Shown here piece after piece: positions 1 through 11,009 of a stretch of DNA of 64,000 nucleotides (positions within the stretch are counted from its first letter, which is position 1; each line of letters starts with the position of its first letter). The notes below the pieces were generated by a model. That model worked only from the letters and a program-made list of their open reading frames with translations, searched no databases and was not told where the DNA came from. The translations under genes and the position numbers were made by a program. Where the stretch lies: assembly GCA_032164295.1 (NCBI GenBank), contig JAJHTX010000002.1, forward strand, positions 620,001 to 684,000. The letters are read 5' to 3'. The DNA is from Inonotus obliquus. Lineage: Eukaryota; Basidiomycota; Agaricomycetes; Hymenochaetales; Hymenochaetaceae.

Positions 1-470
1 CCAGATCCTACACCTCCATAACTCCGTCTAGAGTCGACGAGTAGGCCTTCCTTGCGCTTCTGAGCTCTCCATTGAGCCTTGATTTTCCCCTTTTCTAGCC
101 AGGCTTTCTTCAACTTCTGAGCTGTCGAAGTGAATAGACGAAAATTTCTCAGCTTGATTTTGCATTAGAACTGTCTGAAATAGGAGCTTGCCTCTATTTT
201 GAGGCAAATGCCTAAATGCTGGAGGATTTTTTCGCTTTTTCGTCGGGGCACTGTCGTGTATAGCCATGAGAGTAGCCTGGACTGGGGTCGGGTGTGTGTG
301 CAAGTTGGAGGCGAGGCGGTGCTTAGTCATACCCTGAAGAGAACGGGGCCCGCATATAAGAAGTAACCCAACCTCGTTCATCATCATCCACTTCCATCGC
401 CCACTCATCCCCCTCCCCTCACTCCTCACACATCTCATACCGCTCTCATCAGTTATCGAGCACCCGTTTT
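1..470. other. upstream region of eIF1, no gene seen
   Basis: No recognisable coding sequence. An open frame on the minus strand at 28-438 has no family resemblance and is probably chance. The last 100 bases are pyrimidine-rich and lead into the eIF1 start, as expected for a fungal promoter and 5' UTR. The left part may belong to a neighbouring gene outside the window. Confidence 0.4.
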
Positions 471-1090
471 ATGAACGTCGACAACCTTCAGCAGTTTGGT
501 CAGCATATTTTACTTATCGTTGTGTCGATGGAGCACTCTTGCTCACCATCTCACACAGACCCCCTCCAGGATGATCTTCTAGGAGAGACGGACGAGGTCG
601 GCTCACAGAAGGAACATATCCACATTCGGATTCAGCAACGTAACGGTCGTAAGACTCTCACCACTCTTCAGGGCTTGGGCAAAGGTTCGTTCGTTCCCTA
701 TGCCCTCATCAAATTTCTATCAAGCCACTCATTTTTCATTATCATTTATTTAGAGTATGATCTTAAGAAGATTTTGAAGGCATTCAAGAAGGTAGGTCGT
801 CCGTCCATCACCTTACTCTATTGCTTGGTGGCTTGGGACTGTGAAATGGGCTTTGCGCCACCGTCGTCGGTTCCCCTCGGCTTGTCTCGCCACACGAACA
901 ACAGGCATTTATACATTGATTACTAACGGGTCATTCCTTATGTCAGGAATTCGCTTGTAACGGCAATATCGTCGACGACGCAGAACTTGGACAAGTCATC
1001 CAGCTGCAAGGCGACCAGCGTCAGAAGATCCAGAACTTCTTGGTCGAGCAAGGAATAGACAAGAAGACAATCAACGTTCACGGGTTCTGA
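471..1090 (+). CDS. SUI1: translation initiation factor eIF1 (SUI1)
   Basis: This is the small cytosolic factor that binds the 40S subunit near the P site and enforces start-codon selection in the 43S complex. Deduced exons are 471-498, 559-684, 754-791 and 947-1090, with GT-AG introns of 60, 69 and 155 nt; all phases agree and give 111 residues, the usual family length. The protein opens MNVDNLQQFDPLQDD and contains IHIRIQQRNGRKTLTTLQGL, the YDLKKILKAFKK helix and the ending GIDKKTINVHGF, all close to fungal and animal eIF1. Without splicing the frame reads through the first intron and looks like a different protein. It is convergent with OGG1. Identification is secure. Confidence 0.97.
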
Positions 1091-1433
1091 TTCATCCCAC
1101 TATCACGTCGTAATCAGACAAACACGGATTTTAGCCGGACTCTGCTCTCCTTCATCTCGTTTTACTGTTCGGGTTGTGGTGATTTGCTGGCTATCATTCG
1201 CTGTTTGATTGTAGTTTTCTTTTCCTTCACTGTGTAAAGAGTTACGCTTGTCCTCTTTATGTCTCGTCTATTGCGGCTGTATGAATATTACAATGGTATT
1301 ATCATCTCCTGTGTAAAGTCCATCTCCCAAGCTCTGACGGAGTGCTGTGAATAATGAGGATGTGTAGCCAAACAAACGGGTACAAAAACTGGGTGATTTG
1401 ATTGATATCTAACCCGATGAAAACCTGCGATTA
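1091..1433. other. intergenic region between convergent eIF1 and OGG1
   Basis: Contains the 3' flanks of both genes: T-rich sequence after the eIF1 stop and no further conserved reading frame. The small plus-strand frame that starts at 1402 is the shadow of the OGG1 C-terminal exon. Confidence 0.6.
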
Positions 1434-3188
1434 CTATTCATTCGCAACGTCACATTGTTCATCCACTCTTACAGCAGTGCGCCGCCTTCGTTTCACCCTG
1501 TCCGCTAGGCTGCTATCACATTTCGGTGATAATGCTTCCGCCTCCTCTGTTACTTCCGCTGAAATACGAACCAGGGTCTTGTTCTCCGTGAAAGCCTCAC
1601 GCCGCTTTCGCTTGTTGGGAGTGGGAAGAAGGGTTTGAGGAGTTTCGTGTGGTGTGGTTCGCGAAGCACGCGAAACTCGAGAAGCCGTTCTGATTTTGGA
1701 TTTGGCTTTGGATCGGGATTTGGTGGGAGATGATGATGGAGTTAACGGTGGAGTTGCTCTCGGAGTTGGAGAAAGTGAAGGTGTTGGTGAGGGAGTAGGA
1801 AGGCCATATGTCGAGAATGATTTCAAGTCAGCCGTGAACAATACCTATTCAACGTCGAAGACAAACGTCAATTTCAAGAATACATCAAACTCTTTTTAGT
1901 TGTAAAATTCCACGTACCGAATGCGCCCATCCAGCGTACTCTCCCCATATTTTCGTAAGTCTCGCGTTGACTTCATCGTAGAGTTTGGGAGACATTGTCG
2001 TCTTACTTGAACTGGACCCTCGTAATCCATAGTGTTTGATAGCTATTTGATGAACGTGAGTGTCGACGGGGATGACTTCTCTCTGTCCGTTCAAAGGTAA
2101 GTCACAAACTAAATTTGTAACAGAACCAGCGTTATACTTGCCTTATCCAGACTCATCAACAGAACACAGTCTGCAACTTTCCTTCCAACACCGACACACT
2201 TCATCAGCTCTTCTCTCGCTTTCTCCGTCCCTATTCTTCTCAGCCCTTCAAGAAACTTACATACGCCTTCATCAGAGTTACCATTAGCTTCAAGGAGCAT
2301 TGAAGCGGTTCTTTGAATGTATTCTGCGCGGTATCCAAATCCTAACGCTCTGAGTTTCGTAGAGACAGATGGGGAGGAAAGAGATGAAGGCGGCGGGAAA
2401 GGGTGGTAGGTTCTAGGGGAATGTATTGAAGGAGGTGAATGAGGAGTTGAAGGAGGTGTCAGCTGGTATGGGGTGTCTACCTTGATCGTGGAGTGAGAGG
2501 GGGGAGGTGCGGGATCAGGTAGGGAAAGGAGAGGAGGGGAGAAATGCTTGCAGAGATTCCGGATCATTTGCGATATACGTGAGATATTGTTATTCGAGGA
2601 GCATATGAATCTGCACGAATAGAAGGACACCCATTCAGCGTGAAGTAACGGTTAAGGCAAGAAAACGACTCACGAAATAAGACACTCCCAAGGATCCTGT
2701 CTTAATATTCTAATCCCTCTAAACCTCGCTCGTAAACTTCGGAAGACAGGATCATTCGCACTCCAAGTATCGTATAGCTCGAGTAGATCCGTGTCCAACT
2801 GGAAGTAGTCACGAATGAATCTAAGCGTTTCTTCCTCCTCTTTGTCCATATCCTCATCACCCCCAGAGGCAGAAGTCCCAGATTCTCGGTCAGGGAATTC
2901 AGACCGATAAAACAAAAATGCGTCATTCTGTCTCAAGCATACAATTCGATCCTGAAGACAGAACCTCCATTCATACAATGACTCCTGTGAGGCCCTTTCG
3001 TCCGCAAGTTGCATTCCCGTGTCTGCCTCATTGGCAGCAGATGGACTTGCAGGACCATGAAGAGGGAAAGCCGTCCAGCGAAATGATTGGCCACATTTAA
3101 GTACTGCCGAGAGAGATAGTTGGGATACTGGGAGCGGGAGAGCGTTGAAGCCTTGTGGGATTGCGGTAGCGACTAGGGTGGCCGACAT
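1434..3188 (-). CDS. OGG1: 8-oxoguanine DNA glycosylase/AP lyase (OGG1), intact
   Basis: Bifunctional base-excision repair enzyme that removes 8-oxoguanine opposite C. Exons on the minus strand are 3188-2674, 2610-2142, 2082-1918 and 1844-1434, phase-consistent, giving 519 residues. Intron 2 (2141-2083) is a GC-AG intron after AAG. The N-terminal domain has LKCGQSFRW. The core has FICSSNNNISRISQMI, GFGYRAEYI, the helix-hairpin-helix CVGVGRKVADC with catalytic Lys316, and VIPVDTHVHQIA with catalytic Asp335. The 19-residue Lys-Asp spacing equals that of human OGG1. WGEYAGWAHS joins VLFTADLK across intron 3. The tail of about 120 residues is Ser/Pro/Lys/Arg-rich and probably carries nuclear localisation signals. 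ATG 3188 was chosen; an in-frame extension to 3239 would start with TTG. It is divergent from the protease-like array, and its 5' half recurs four times downstream. Confidence 0.96.
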
Positions 3189-3617
3189 GAGTGTCTGGTC
3201 TGCCAGGCCAGGAGAGAACGCATCGCGCGAAAAAGGCAATGATCGGCGTGATCGACGTGCTTGTGGCGTACTTTGCTATTTCAAATTACTCCTCCTAGTT
3301 CGCCTTTGCAAAGTGACTTCACTCCTTTGCTTCACCACCTTGGAATTTCTCGCACTAGTACTCCCACAATGTTAATGATCACGACTCTCATATGATAATG
3401 GATCGCATCTCAGGTCATTTCGGTTGCTCACGACACTTGTGCGCTGCAAGAATCAGAGACGACCCCGTGGAGGGCGCATACTGGTAGTGCTCCAGTCAGA
3501 TTGCATACGAATATGATTATGTAACTTGCAATGTGTACTGTAAGCAAAGCAAACGAGCTGGGCGACTATAAAATCCCACGCATTATGCCCAATTGCTCCA
3601 ACGCACCTTGACCAGCA
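3189..3617. promoter_or_regulatory. divergent OGG1/protease-like promoter, unit 1
   Basis: This 429-bp spacer separates the start codons of OGG1 (minus) and protease-like gene 1 (plus). A TATA box, TATAAAA at 3567-3573, lies about 45-50 bp before the plus-strand ATG. It is followed by a conserved block AATTGCTCCAACGCACC and the ATG context ACCAGCAATG. Nearly the same spacer recurs before genes 2, 3 and 4 and in decayed form before 5 and 6. Assignment as a promoter is inferred from position, TATA box and conservation. Confidence 0.7.
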
Positions 3618-5176
3618 ATGCCTACTACTAAGCCTAGTGGGAGAAACGGGGGTAAAGGACACAACAACGACAGTATGCTACCTTTTTGTTTCGCCTGTAT
3701 TAGCCGTTTAGCTGACCATTTATTCAGCCGTGCGGCCGCCGCTTGGAGAAATTAGTTCGAATGTCAAACATTCAAGCCCTGGGTCGAAGCATGACAAATC
3801 GCCTCACAAAGTCACCAATGGAAAGGTCGCTAAAGGATCCTCTCCATCGAGTCTTGCCCTAACGTCTTCCTCGACGTCGTCTCAACACCAACGAGTCAAG
3901 GATGCATCTCACTACCGTCTGCACTTCTCGGGCGAACTCATATCGGGTCGATCACCATTGGCTGGATCAAACATGTCGAGCTCTGTAAATCTAAACACGC
4001 CGCCGGTACTGGAAGCATCTGGGACAGATATGGTTTTAGTCACTCAGGCTAAGTTCGGAAATGAAAACGTTCGGGCACGTATTACAAACGATGATAGTCA
4101 CGTCGCTCTTCACCGGAGTAAAGCACCAGGGCTAGATCCAGTAGTTCACCGTTTTCCTATGGAACTCGGCAATGGCGATGAAAAGATAAAAATCAGCAAT
4201 CCCAAGCAAAACGTCCTTGTCACTGACTCGCAAGCTCTTGATGGTCGAAATGGTTTCTCTGCTATCCTTGGCTTGGGTCCAGGGGGTACTCATGGCCTTC
4301 CTCTATTCGATACCATTCTAGCTCAAGAGGGCCGTGCTGAGGCCTTTCGACATAACACTCTGACCATGGATATATCTCCGTGGAAACCAATAGAGGGATC
4401 TAAAACAGATTTCAAATTCAATGGATACAGTGACATTGGAGTTGTTAACCCCAAGGATCCCAGTATCAATATCCAATGGATACAACCATCGGGTCGTAAA
4501 ATCCTGCGGGACGCACACAGTGTCACAGCGTCGTTTCTATACGGAGGCGAAGTGCTCGGCGATCGGGTCGCTCACGGCCGCGTTGACATCGGTATAAATA
4601 TGACGGTGGTTAAGGAGTGGCTGTTTGACGCCCTGAAAGCAAAGTTGATAGATGCTGGAATCGAGCCCGAGGAGCACGCAGACAAAAAGACGCGAGCCTT
4701 GAGGCTTTCAGAAAAGGACTTCGATATCTTAAATGGAGAGAAACGTTGCTTGGAGGTTCTACTCGAACTGAAAGATGGCAATAAAGTCAGTGTGTCACAA
4801 CGTCTCACGACGCCGAAGTCGAAGTCGAAGGGCTTGATGACGATAACGGTGATACATTACATGCCAGATACAGATATGCTTGAGCGCATGAACAGCGATT
4901 TCATACTTGGAACACCATTTCGTGAGTGCTTTGATTCATTAGGCCGAATAAAATAGGTGTTTACACTTTTTAAAAGTTCAAGGTGTCCATGACGATGGCA
5001 AACAGATAGTAATTCACAATCCGGCCTGGTCTGATGAGGATCTTCAGCCGTGTGTTGGTCTCATGCCGAGGACGAAAAGGAGCAGCCGCGAGAAGGTACC
5101 TGAAACGGGACGAGTCACTAGAAGTATGCAGAAACGGTTGGACGCGGAACGGATGAGGCAGCCTGGGAATCATTAG
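3618..5176 (+). CDS. pepsin-like (A1) protease homologue, copy 1, catalytic triads lost
   Basis: Exons 3618-3672, 3728-4921 and 4977-5176 (two 55-nt introns) give 482 residues. The ends MPTTKPSGRNGG and LMPRTKRS match the sister copies only with this splicing. The bilobal A1 fold is suggested by a GFSAILGLGPGG...GLPLFDTILAQ segment, a C-lobe HGRVDIG loop followed by WLFDALKAKL, and an LGTPF segment that joins VHDDGKQIVIHNP, like the last strands of pepsins. The N-lobe DTG of copies 5 and 6 is replaced by TND (4084-4092), and the C-lobe DTG by DIG (4585-4593), so peptidase activity is not expected. No signal peptide is visible. The N-terminus is Ser/Lys-rich and the C-terminus basic. Possible roles are binding or regulation of an active paralogue; this is inference. 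Confidence 0.8.
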
Positions 5177-5226
5177 CGATCCTGAAAATTGAGGTCGGAA
5201 CGTGAAAGGATTGGTGGACTCGTTCC

Positions 5227-5640
5227 AGGTATGATCTCAAATGGCGTGGAAATGAGTTTTGGCCCGTGTGATAGTGGTAGATTAGTGTTGCTCTTGGTTG
5301 TACTTGACAGGAGACATAATGTATGCCGATTACAGTGTCCGTACCCAGATTATAGACAGTGCACGAATGAGCCTAGAAATAACAGAATTCCCGTACTTTG
5401 CATCAATATCAGTCTTGAGGCCCAGGATTCAGCATACTCCAGTTACAGCCGCTACAGCATCATTATGGGCCTTTCAACCTAAGTACCTCCTTGTTGTCCG
5501 TGTTCACTGGCAGGTACGATTCCGATTGTTCTCTACACGTTATCAACTCAGATCTTCGGAGTCAATATCTATGCTCTCAGAATCCAGTAGAAAGTCGACG
5601 TGTGCATTAATATTCCACTGAGACATGTGAGTGTGTAAGG
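5227..5640 (+). repeat. conserved downstream module, unit 1
   Basis: A block of about 400 bp that follows genes 1-4 of the array. It contains GGTATGATCTCAAATGG, ACAGGAGACATAATGTATGC and a partly conserved reading frame with GDIMYADYSVRTQIIDSAR and ASISVL. I do not recognise the family. It could be a fragment of a neighbouring gene carried with the unit, or a conserved 3' UTR. Confidence 0.6.
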
Positions 5641-5674
5641 AGCTGTGATTATGTCACGGAAAAGATTTGGGAGT

Positions 5675-7160
5675 GAAGAGCATTAAAGCGGTTCTTTGAA
5701 TGTATTCAGCGCGGTATCCGAATCCTAATGCTCTGAGTTTCCGACGGAGGTGAGTAAGGAGGCGAAGGTGGTGTCAGCGGGTGTGGGGTGGCGACCTTGA
5801 TCGTGGGGGGAGATGGAAGAGATACGGGATCAGGTAGGGAAAGGAGAGGAGGGGAGAAATGCTTGCAGAGATTCTGGATGATTTGCGATATACGTGAGAT
5901 ATTGTTGTTCGAGGAGCATATGAATCTGCACGAATAGAAGGTCACCCACTCAGCGTGAAGTAGAGCTCAAGGCAAGAAAACGACTTACGAAACAAGACAC
6001 TCCCAAGGATGCTGTCTTAATATTCTAATCCCTCTAAACCTCGCTCGTAAACTTCGGAAGACAGGATCATTCGCACTCCAAGTATCGTATAGCTCGAGTA
6101 GATCCGTGTCCAACTGGAAATAGTCACGAATGAATCTAAGCGTTTCTTCCTCCTCTTTGTCCATATCCTCATCACCCCCAGAGGCAGAAGTCCCAGATTC
6201 TCGGTCAGGGAACTCAGACCGATAAAATAAAAATGCGTCATTCTGTCTCAAGCACACAACTCGATCCTGGAGACAGAATCTCCATTCATACAATGACTCC
6301 TGTATGGTCCTTTCCTCCACAGGTTGCATTCCCATGTCTGCCTCATTGGCAGTAGATGGACTTGCAGGACCATGAAGAGGGAACTAGGGCTCCGCAGCGT
6401 ATCTTATAAGATACGCGCGGATATTTCCAGTCGCATCCGCATCCGGGCGTATATATCCGCCCGGATATTTCATGGCTGCTATCAGATCCGGTTCCGCGCG
6501 TATCTTATAAGGCGTATCCGGCATATCCGCGACCAAGGTGACAGTATACTTACAGAGCAAAAAAATGGCCCAGGACCTTCCAACGTGCACATAACGAAGT
6601 GCCGTCGGTACTTTTGGGACAATACAACGTCAACGAATGGTCAACATGGTGATCGGTGAAGGTCCAAATGCCGTCACCCAACCTGATTCTTGGCAGTAAT
6701 GTCTGACTAATCATTTTCCAGGGTTTAATTATTTGATATATGTAGCAAGGAGAGAGTGAAACGAATTCAAATCCAGGCTCACAGAGGGTTTGGACTCTTT
6801 GGAGGGTCATTCAACTACTCAAATTTCACATATCCAGTCATTTTTTAATCATCCTTTACCTCCCCCAAGGTAGACGCCGTATAAGCGCGGATACGGCGGA
6901 TTTTCAACATCATATCCGGTTCCGCGCGTATATATACGCCCGGATATTTGCTCTCCAAACCTCTATCCGCATCCGGGCGGATAGCGGATCCGCCGTATCT
7001 TATCCGGGATATCCGCTCCGGTGCGGAGCCCTAGAGGGAACGATGCCCAGCGAAATGATTGGCCGCATTTAAGTACTGCCGAGAGAGATAGTTGGGATAC
7101 TGGGAGCGGGAGGGCTTTGAAGCCTTGTGGGATTGCGGTAGCGACTAGGGTGGCCGACAT
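5675..7160 (-). pseudogene. OGG1 5'-half fragment A, split by a hAT element
   Basis: Duplicate of OGG1 exon 1, intron 1 and the start of exon 2. The ATG survives at 7160 (MSATLVATAIPQGFKALPL), and exon 1 is interrupted by the element at 6385-7033. It resumes with ESLYEWRFCLQDR and ends with ILRQHPWECLVS. The exon-2 part keeps FICSSNNNISRISQ but then has a deletion that shifts frame before the GFGYRAEY segment, and the copy stops before the catalytic Lys and Asp exons. It cannot encode a glycosylase. Confidence 0.9.
6385..7033. mobile_element. non-autonomous hAT-type element (649 bp)
   Basis: Begins TAGGGCTCCGCA and ends TGCGGAGCCCTA, near-perfect terminal inverted repeats. It is flanked by an 8-bp target duplication GAGGGAAC (6377-6384 and 7034-7041). 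Eight-bp duplications and TAGGG ends are typical of hAT transposons. Subterminal regions are full of short CGGATA/TATCCG motifs in both orientations. No transposase frame is present, so mobilisation would need an enzyme in trans. It disrupts OGG1 fragment A, so it arrived after that duplication. A cousin lies at 32269-32934. Confidence 0.9.
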
Positions 7161-7564
7161 GAGTAGAACGCGTCGCATGAAAAAGGCAATGATCGGCGTG
7201 ATCGACGTGCTTGTGGCGCACTTTGCTATTTCAAATTACTCCTCCTAGCTCGCCTTTGCAAAGTGCCTTCACTCCTTTGCTTCACCACCTTGGAAATTCT
7301 CGCACTCCCACAATGATCACGACTCTCATGTGATAATGGATCGCATCTCAGGTCGTTTCGGTTGCCCACGACACTCCGAGTCGTACGCTGCAAGAATCAG
7401 AGACGATTACCCGGTGGAGGGCGCATACTGGTAGTGCTCCAGTCAGATTGCATACCGATATGATTATGTAATTTGCAATGTGTCCTGTAAGCAAAGCAAA
7501 CGAGCTGGGCGACTATAAAATCCCACCCATTACGCCCAATTGCTCCAACGCACCTTGACCAGCA
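7161..7564. promoter_or_regulatory. divergent promoter copy, unit 2
   Basis: Copy of the OGG1/protease spacer of unit 1. It keeps TATAAAA at 7514-7520 and the AATTGCTCCAACGCACC block, ending in ACCAGCAATG at the start of gene 2. Its OGG1 side now faces only a pseudogene fragment. Confidence 0.65.
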
Positions 7565-9102
7565 ATGTCTACTCAGAGGCACGGACATAAAAGAGGTGAA
7601 CAACCTCATGGAGACTGTATGCCACCTTTTTTGCTTCGCCTGTATTAGCCGTTTAGCTGACCATTTATTCAGCCGTGCGGCCGCCGCTTGGAGAAATTAG
7701 TTCGAATGTCAAACCTTCAAGCCCTGGGTCGAAGCATGACAAATCGCCTCACAAAGTCACCAATGGAAAGGTCGCTAAAGGATCCTCTCCATCGAGTCTT
7801 GCCCTAACGTCTTCCTCGACGTCGACTAAAGACCAACAACACAAGGATGCATCTCACTACCGTCTGCACTTCTCGGGCAAACTGTCGGGTCAATCACCAT
7901 TGGCTGGATCAAACATGTCGAGCTCTGTGAATCCTAACACGCCGCCCGTACTGGAAGCATCTGGTACAGGTTTCTATTTAATCACTAAAGCTAAGATCGG
8001 AAATGAAGAAGTTCAGGCACGTATCATGACCGCAATAAGTCGGGATAGCGTTTCACTTTACCGGAAAAATGTAGCAATGTCAAACCTTACAACGGAACGG
8101 AACGAAGTGGAACACATGGGACATTGCCACCCTTCCGATGCAAGAATACAATTTACTATGGAACTCGGCAATGGCAATGAAAAGATAAAAGTTAGCAATC
8201 CCAAGCAAAACGTCCTTGTCACTGACTCGCAAGCTCTTGATGGTCGACATGGTTACCCTGCTGTCCTTGGCTTTGGTCCAGCAGAGAAAATTCATGGCCT
8301 TCCTCTATTCGATACCATTCTAGCTCAAGAGGACCGTGCTAAGGAGTTTCTACATAACACCCTGACCATGGACATATCTCCGTGGAAACCAAAAGAGGGA
8401 TCTAAAACAGATTTTGAATTCGATGGATATTTTGACATTGGAATTGTTAACCCCAAGGATCCCATCCAGTGGATAGAACCATCGGATCGTACACGCCTGC
8501 GGGACAGACACAGTGTCACAGCGTTGTTTGAATATGGAAACGAAGTGCTCGGTGAACCGAGTCGGCCCGCTCACGGCGTAATTGACCTCGGTTCGCCTGT
8601 GACGATAGTTCAGGGGTGGCTGTTTGACGCCCTGAAAGCAAAATTGATTAAAGATGGAACCAATCCCATACAAGTGAACAAACGCTCGTGGGAAAATTTG
8701 TATCTTGATGAAAATGACGCCAAAATCCTGGATGGAAAGGACTTCTTGAATGTTAGATTACAAATGAAAGATGGCAAGGAATCCCCGATAAAGTCACGTC
8801 TCACGTCGCCGTCGGGCCGTATAATATCGGTGCACCTTGATAAGTCAGGGACACTTGAGCCCATGAAGTGCGATTTCAGGCTTGGAATATCATTTTGTGA
8901 GTGATTTGATTCATTTCGGCGCATAAAATAGGTGTTCACACTTCTCAAAGTTCATGATGTCCATAATAGTGACAAACAGATAGTTATTCACAATCCGACC
9001 AGATCCGAAGAGGATACTCCGGTGTGTGTTGGTCTCATGCCGAGGACGGAAAGGAGCAGGCGCGTCGGAGGAGGTAACTCAAACGGGATCAGTCATTGGT
9101 GA
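7565..9102 (+). CDS. pepsin-like (A1) protease homologue, copy 2, catalytic triads lost
   Basis: Exons 7565-7616, 7673-8896 and 8951-9102 (introns 56 and 54 nt) give 475 residues. Exon 2 is very close to copy 1 (VRPPLGEISSNVK, LGNGNEKIKVSNPKQ). The N-lobe DTG position reads MTA within ARIMTAISRDS, and the C-lobe triad reads DLG within HGVIDLGS, so it is predicted inactive. Exon 3 begins with VHNSDKQIVIHNP and CVGLMPRTERSRR. A 4-nt insertion relative to copy 3 around 9062-9066 shifts the frame and ends the protein early, at 9102. Without splicing, exon 2 runs into an in-frame TGA inside the second intron. Confidence 0.8.
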
Positions 9103-9220
9103 AAAGCAACGGCGGGGTGGACAGGAAAGGGACCAGAATCCGAAACCGAAACGACCCTGGGAACTTGATTAGGTTGGAATGTGAAAGCTCTCCGTCTGAA
9201 TGGTGGACTATCATTCCAGG

Positions 9221-9640
9221 TATGATCTCAAATGGCGTGGAAATGAGTTTTTGCCCCGTGTGATAGTGGTAGATTAGTGTTGCTGTTGGTTGTACTTGAC
9301 AGGAGACATAATATATGCCGATTACAGTGTCCGTACCCAGGTTATAGACAGTACACTACTAGGATCTAGAAGTTACCGATCTAGCTTCATTAATATCAGT
9401 CTTGGGACACAAGATTCTGCCTACTTTAGTTACAGACGTGCTACAGTATCATTATGGGCACTTCAACCAAAGTACCTCCTTGTTGACCCCGTTCACTGAC
9501 AGTTACGATTCCGATTGTTCTTTAAACGTTGTCACCTCAGATCTTCGAAGTCGACATCTATGCTATCAGAATCCAGGAGAAAGTCAAAATGTGCATTAAT
9601 ATTCCACTGACACAAGTGAGTGTGTAAGGAGCTGCGCTTA
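9221..9640 (+). repeat. conserved downstream module, unit 2
   Basis: Second copy of the module at 5227-5640. The core after ACAGGAGACATAATATATGC is retained. The middle of the reading frame has diverged around 9355-9400, so the long open frame of the other copies is shortened here. Function unknown. Confidence 0.55.
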
Positions 9641-9721
9641 TGTCACAGGAAAGATCTGGAAGTGCAGAAATTTCCTGTCCTGTACGAGATGAACTCGTTG
9701 AATTTCAGCATAGAGCCGTAA

Positions 9722-10582
9722 CTTATCCTTCCAACACCAACACGCTTCACTAACTCTTCTCAGGCTCTCGCTTTCTCTGTGCTTATTCTTTTCAGCCTTT
9801 CAAGCAACCTAAACGCGCCTTCATCAGAGTTATCATTAGCTTCAAGGAGCATTGAAGCGGTTCTTTGAATGTATTCTGCGCGGTATCCGAATCCTAATGC
9901 TCTGAGTTTCCGACGGAGGTGAGTAAGGAGGCGAAGGTGGCGTCAGCGGGTATGGCGTGCCGGTCTTGATCGTGGGGGGAGAGGACGGGATCAGGTAGAG
10001 AAAGGAGAGGAGGGGAGAAATGCTTGCAGAGAATCCAGATCATTTGCGATATACGTGAGATATTGTTGTTCGAGGAGCATATGAATCTGCACGAATAGAA
10101 GGGCGCCCATTCAGCGTGAAGTAGCGCTCAAGGCAAGAAGAACGACTCACGAAATAAGACACTCCCAAGGAGATACGTGTCTTACTGGTTAACTGGAAGT
10201 AGTCACGAATGAATCTAAGCGTTTCTTCCTCCTCTTTGTCCATATCCTCATCACCCCCAGAGGCAGAAGTCCCAGATTCTCGGTCAGGGAATTCAGACCG
10301 ATAGAACAAAAATGTGCCATTCTGTCTCAAGCATACAACTCGATCCTGAAGACAGAACCTCCATTCATACAATGACTCCTGTGAGGCCCTTTCGTCCACA
10401 AGTTGCATTCCCGTGTCTGCCTCATTGGCAGCAGATGGACTTGCAGGACCATGAAGAGGGAAAGCCGTCCAGCGAAATGATTGGCCACATTTAAGTACTG
10501 CCGAGAGAGATAGTTGGGATACTGGGAGCGGGAGAGCGTTGAAGCCTTGTGGGATTGCGGTAGCGACTAGGGTGGCCGACAT
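9722..10582 (-). pseudogene. OGG1 5'-half fragment B
   Basis: Duplicate of OGG1 exon 1, intron 1 and part of exon 2. It keeps the ATG at 10582 and most of the N-terminal domain (LKCGQSFRW, ESLYEWRFCLQDR). It lacks the LDTDLLELYDTW to RFRGIRIL stretch at the end of exon 1, and the exon-2 part is frameshifted. It extends slightly further into exon 2 (to about 9722) than fragment A but again stops short of intact catalytic exons. Confidence 0.88.
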
Positions 10583-11009
10583 GAGTGTCTGGTCTGGGAG
10601 AACGCGTCGCATGAAAAAGGCAATGATCGGCGTGATCGACGTGCTTGTGGCGCACTTTGCTATTTCAAATTACTCCTCCTAGTTCGCCTTTGCAAAGTGC
10701 CTTCACTCCTTTGCTTCACCACCTTGGAAATTCTCGCACTCCCACAATGATCACGACTCTCATGTGATTATGGATCGCATCTCAGGTCATTTCGGTTGCC
10801 CACGAGGGCCACGACACTCCGAGTCGTACGCTGCAAGAATCAGAGACGATTACCCCGTGGAGGGCGCATACAGTGGTAGTGCTCCAGTCAGATTGCATAC
10901 GAATATGATTATGTAACTTGCAATGTGTCCTGTAAGCAAAGCAAACGAGCTGGGCGACTATAAAATCCCACCCATTACGCCCAATTGCTCCAACGCACCT
11001 TGACCAACA
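10583..11009. promoter_or_regulatory. divergent promoter copy, unit 3
   Basis: Copy of the unit-1 spacer with TATAAAA at 10959-10965 and the conserved block up to ACCAACAATG at the start of gene 3. Confidence 0.65.

Noticed and set aside
28..438. Minus-strand open frame of 136 codons at the left edge
   Set aside because: No recognisable domain, low-complexity composition and no splice-supported extension; it overlaps the likely eIF1 promoter.
3189..3239. Longer OGG1 N-terminus from 3239
   Set aside because: It would begin with TTG; ATG 3188 gives the expected N-terminus and is shared by the duplicated fragments.
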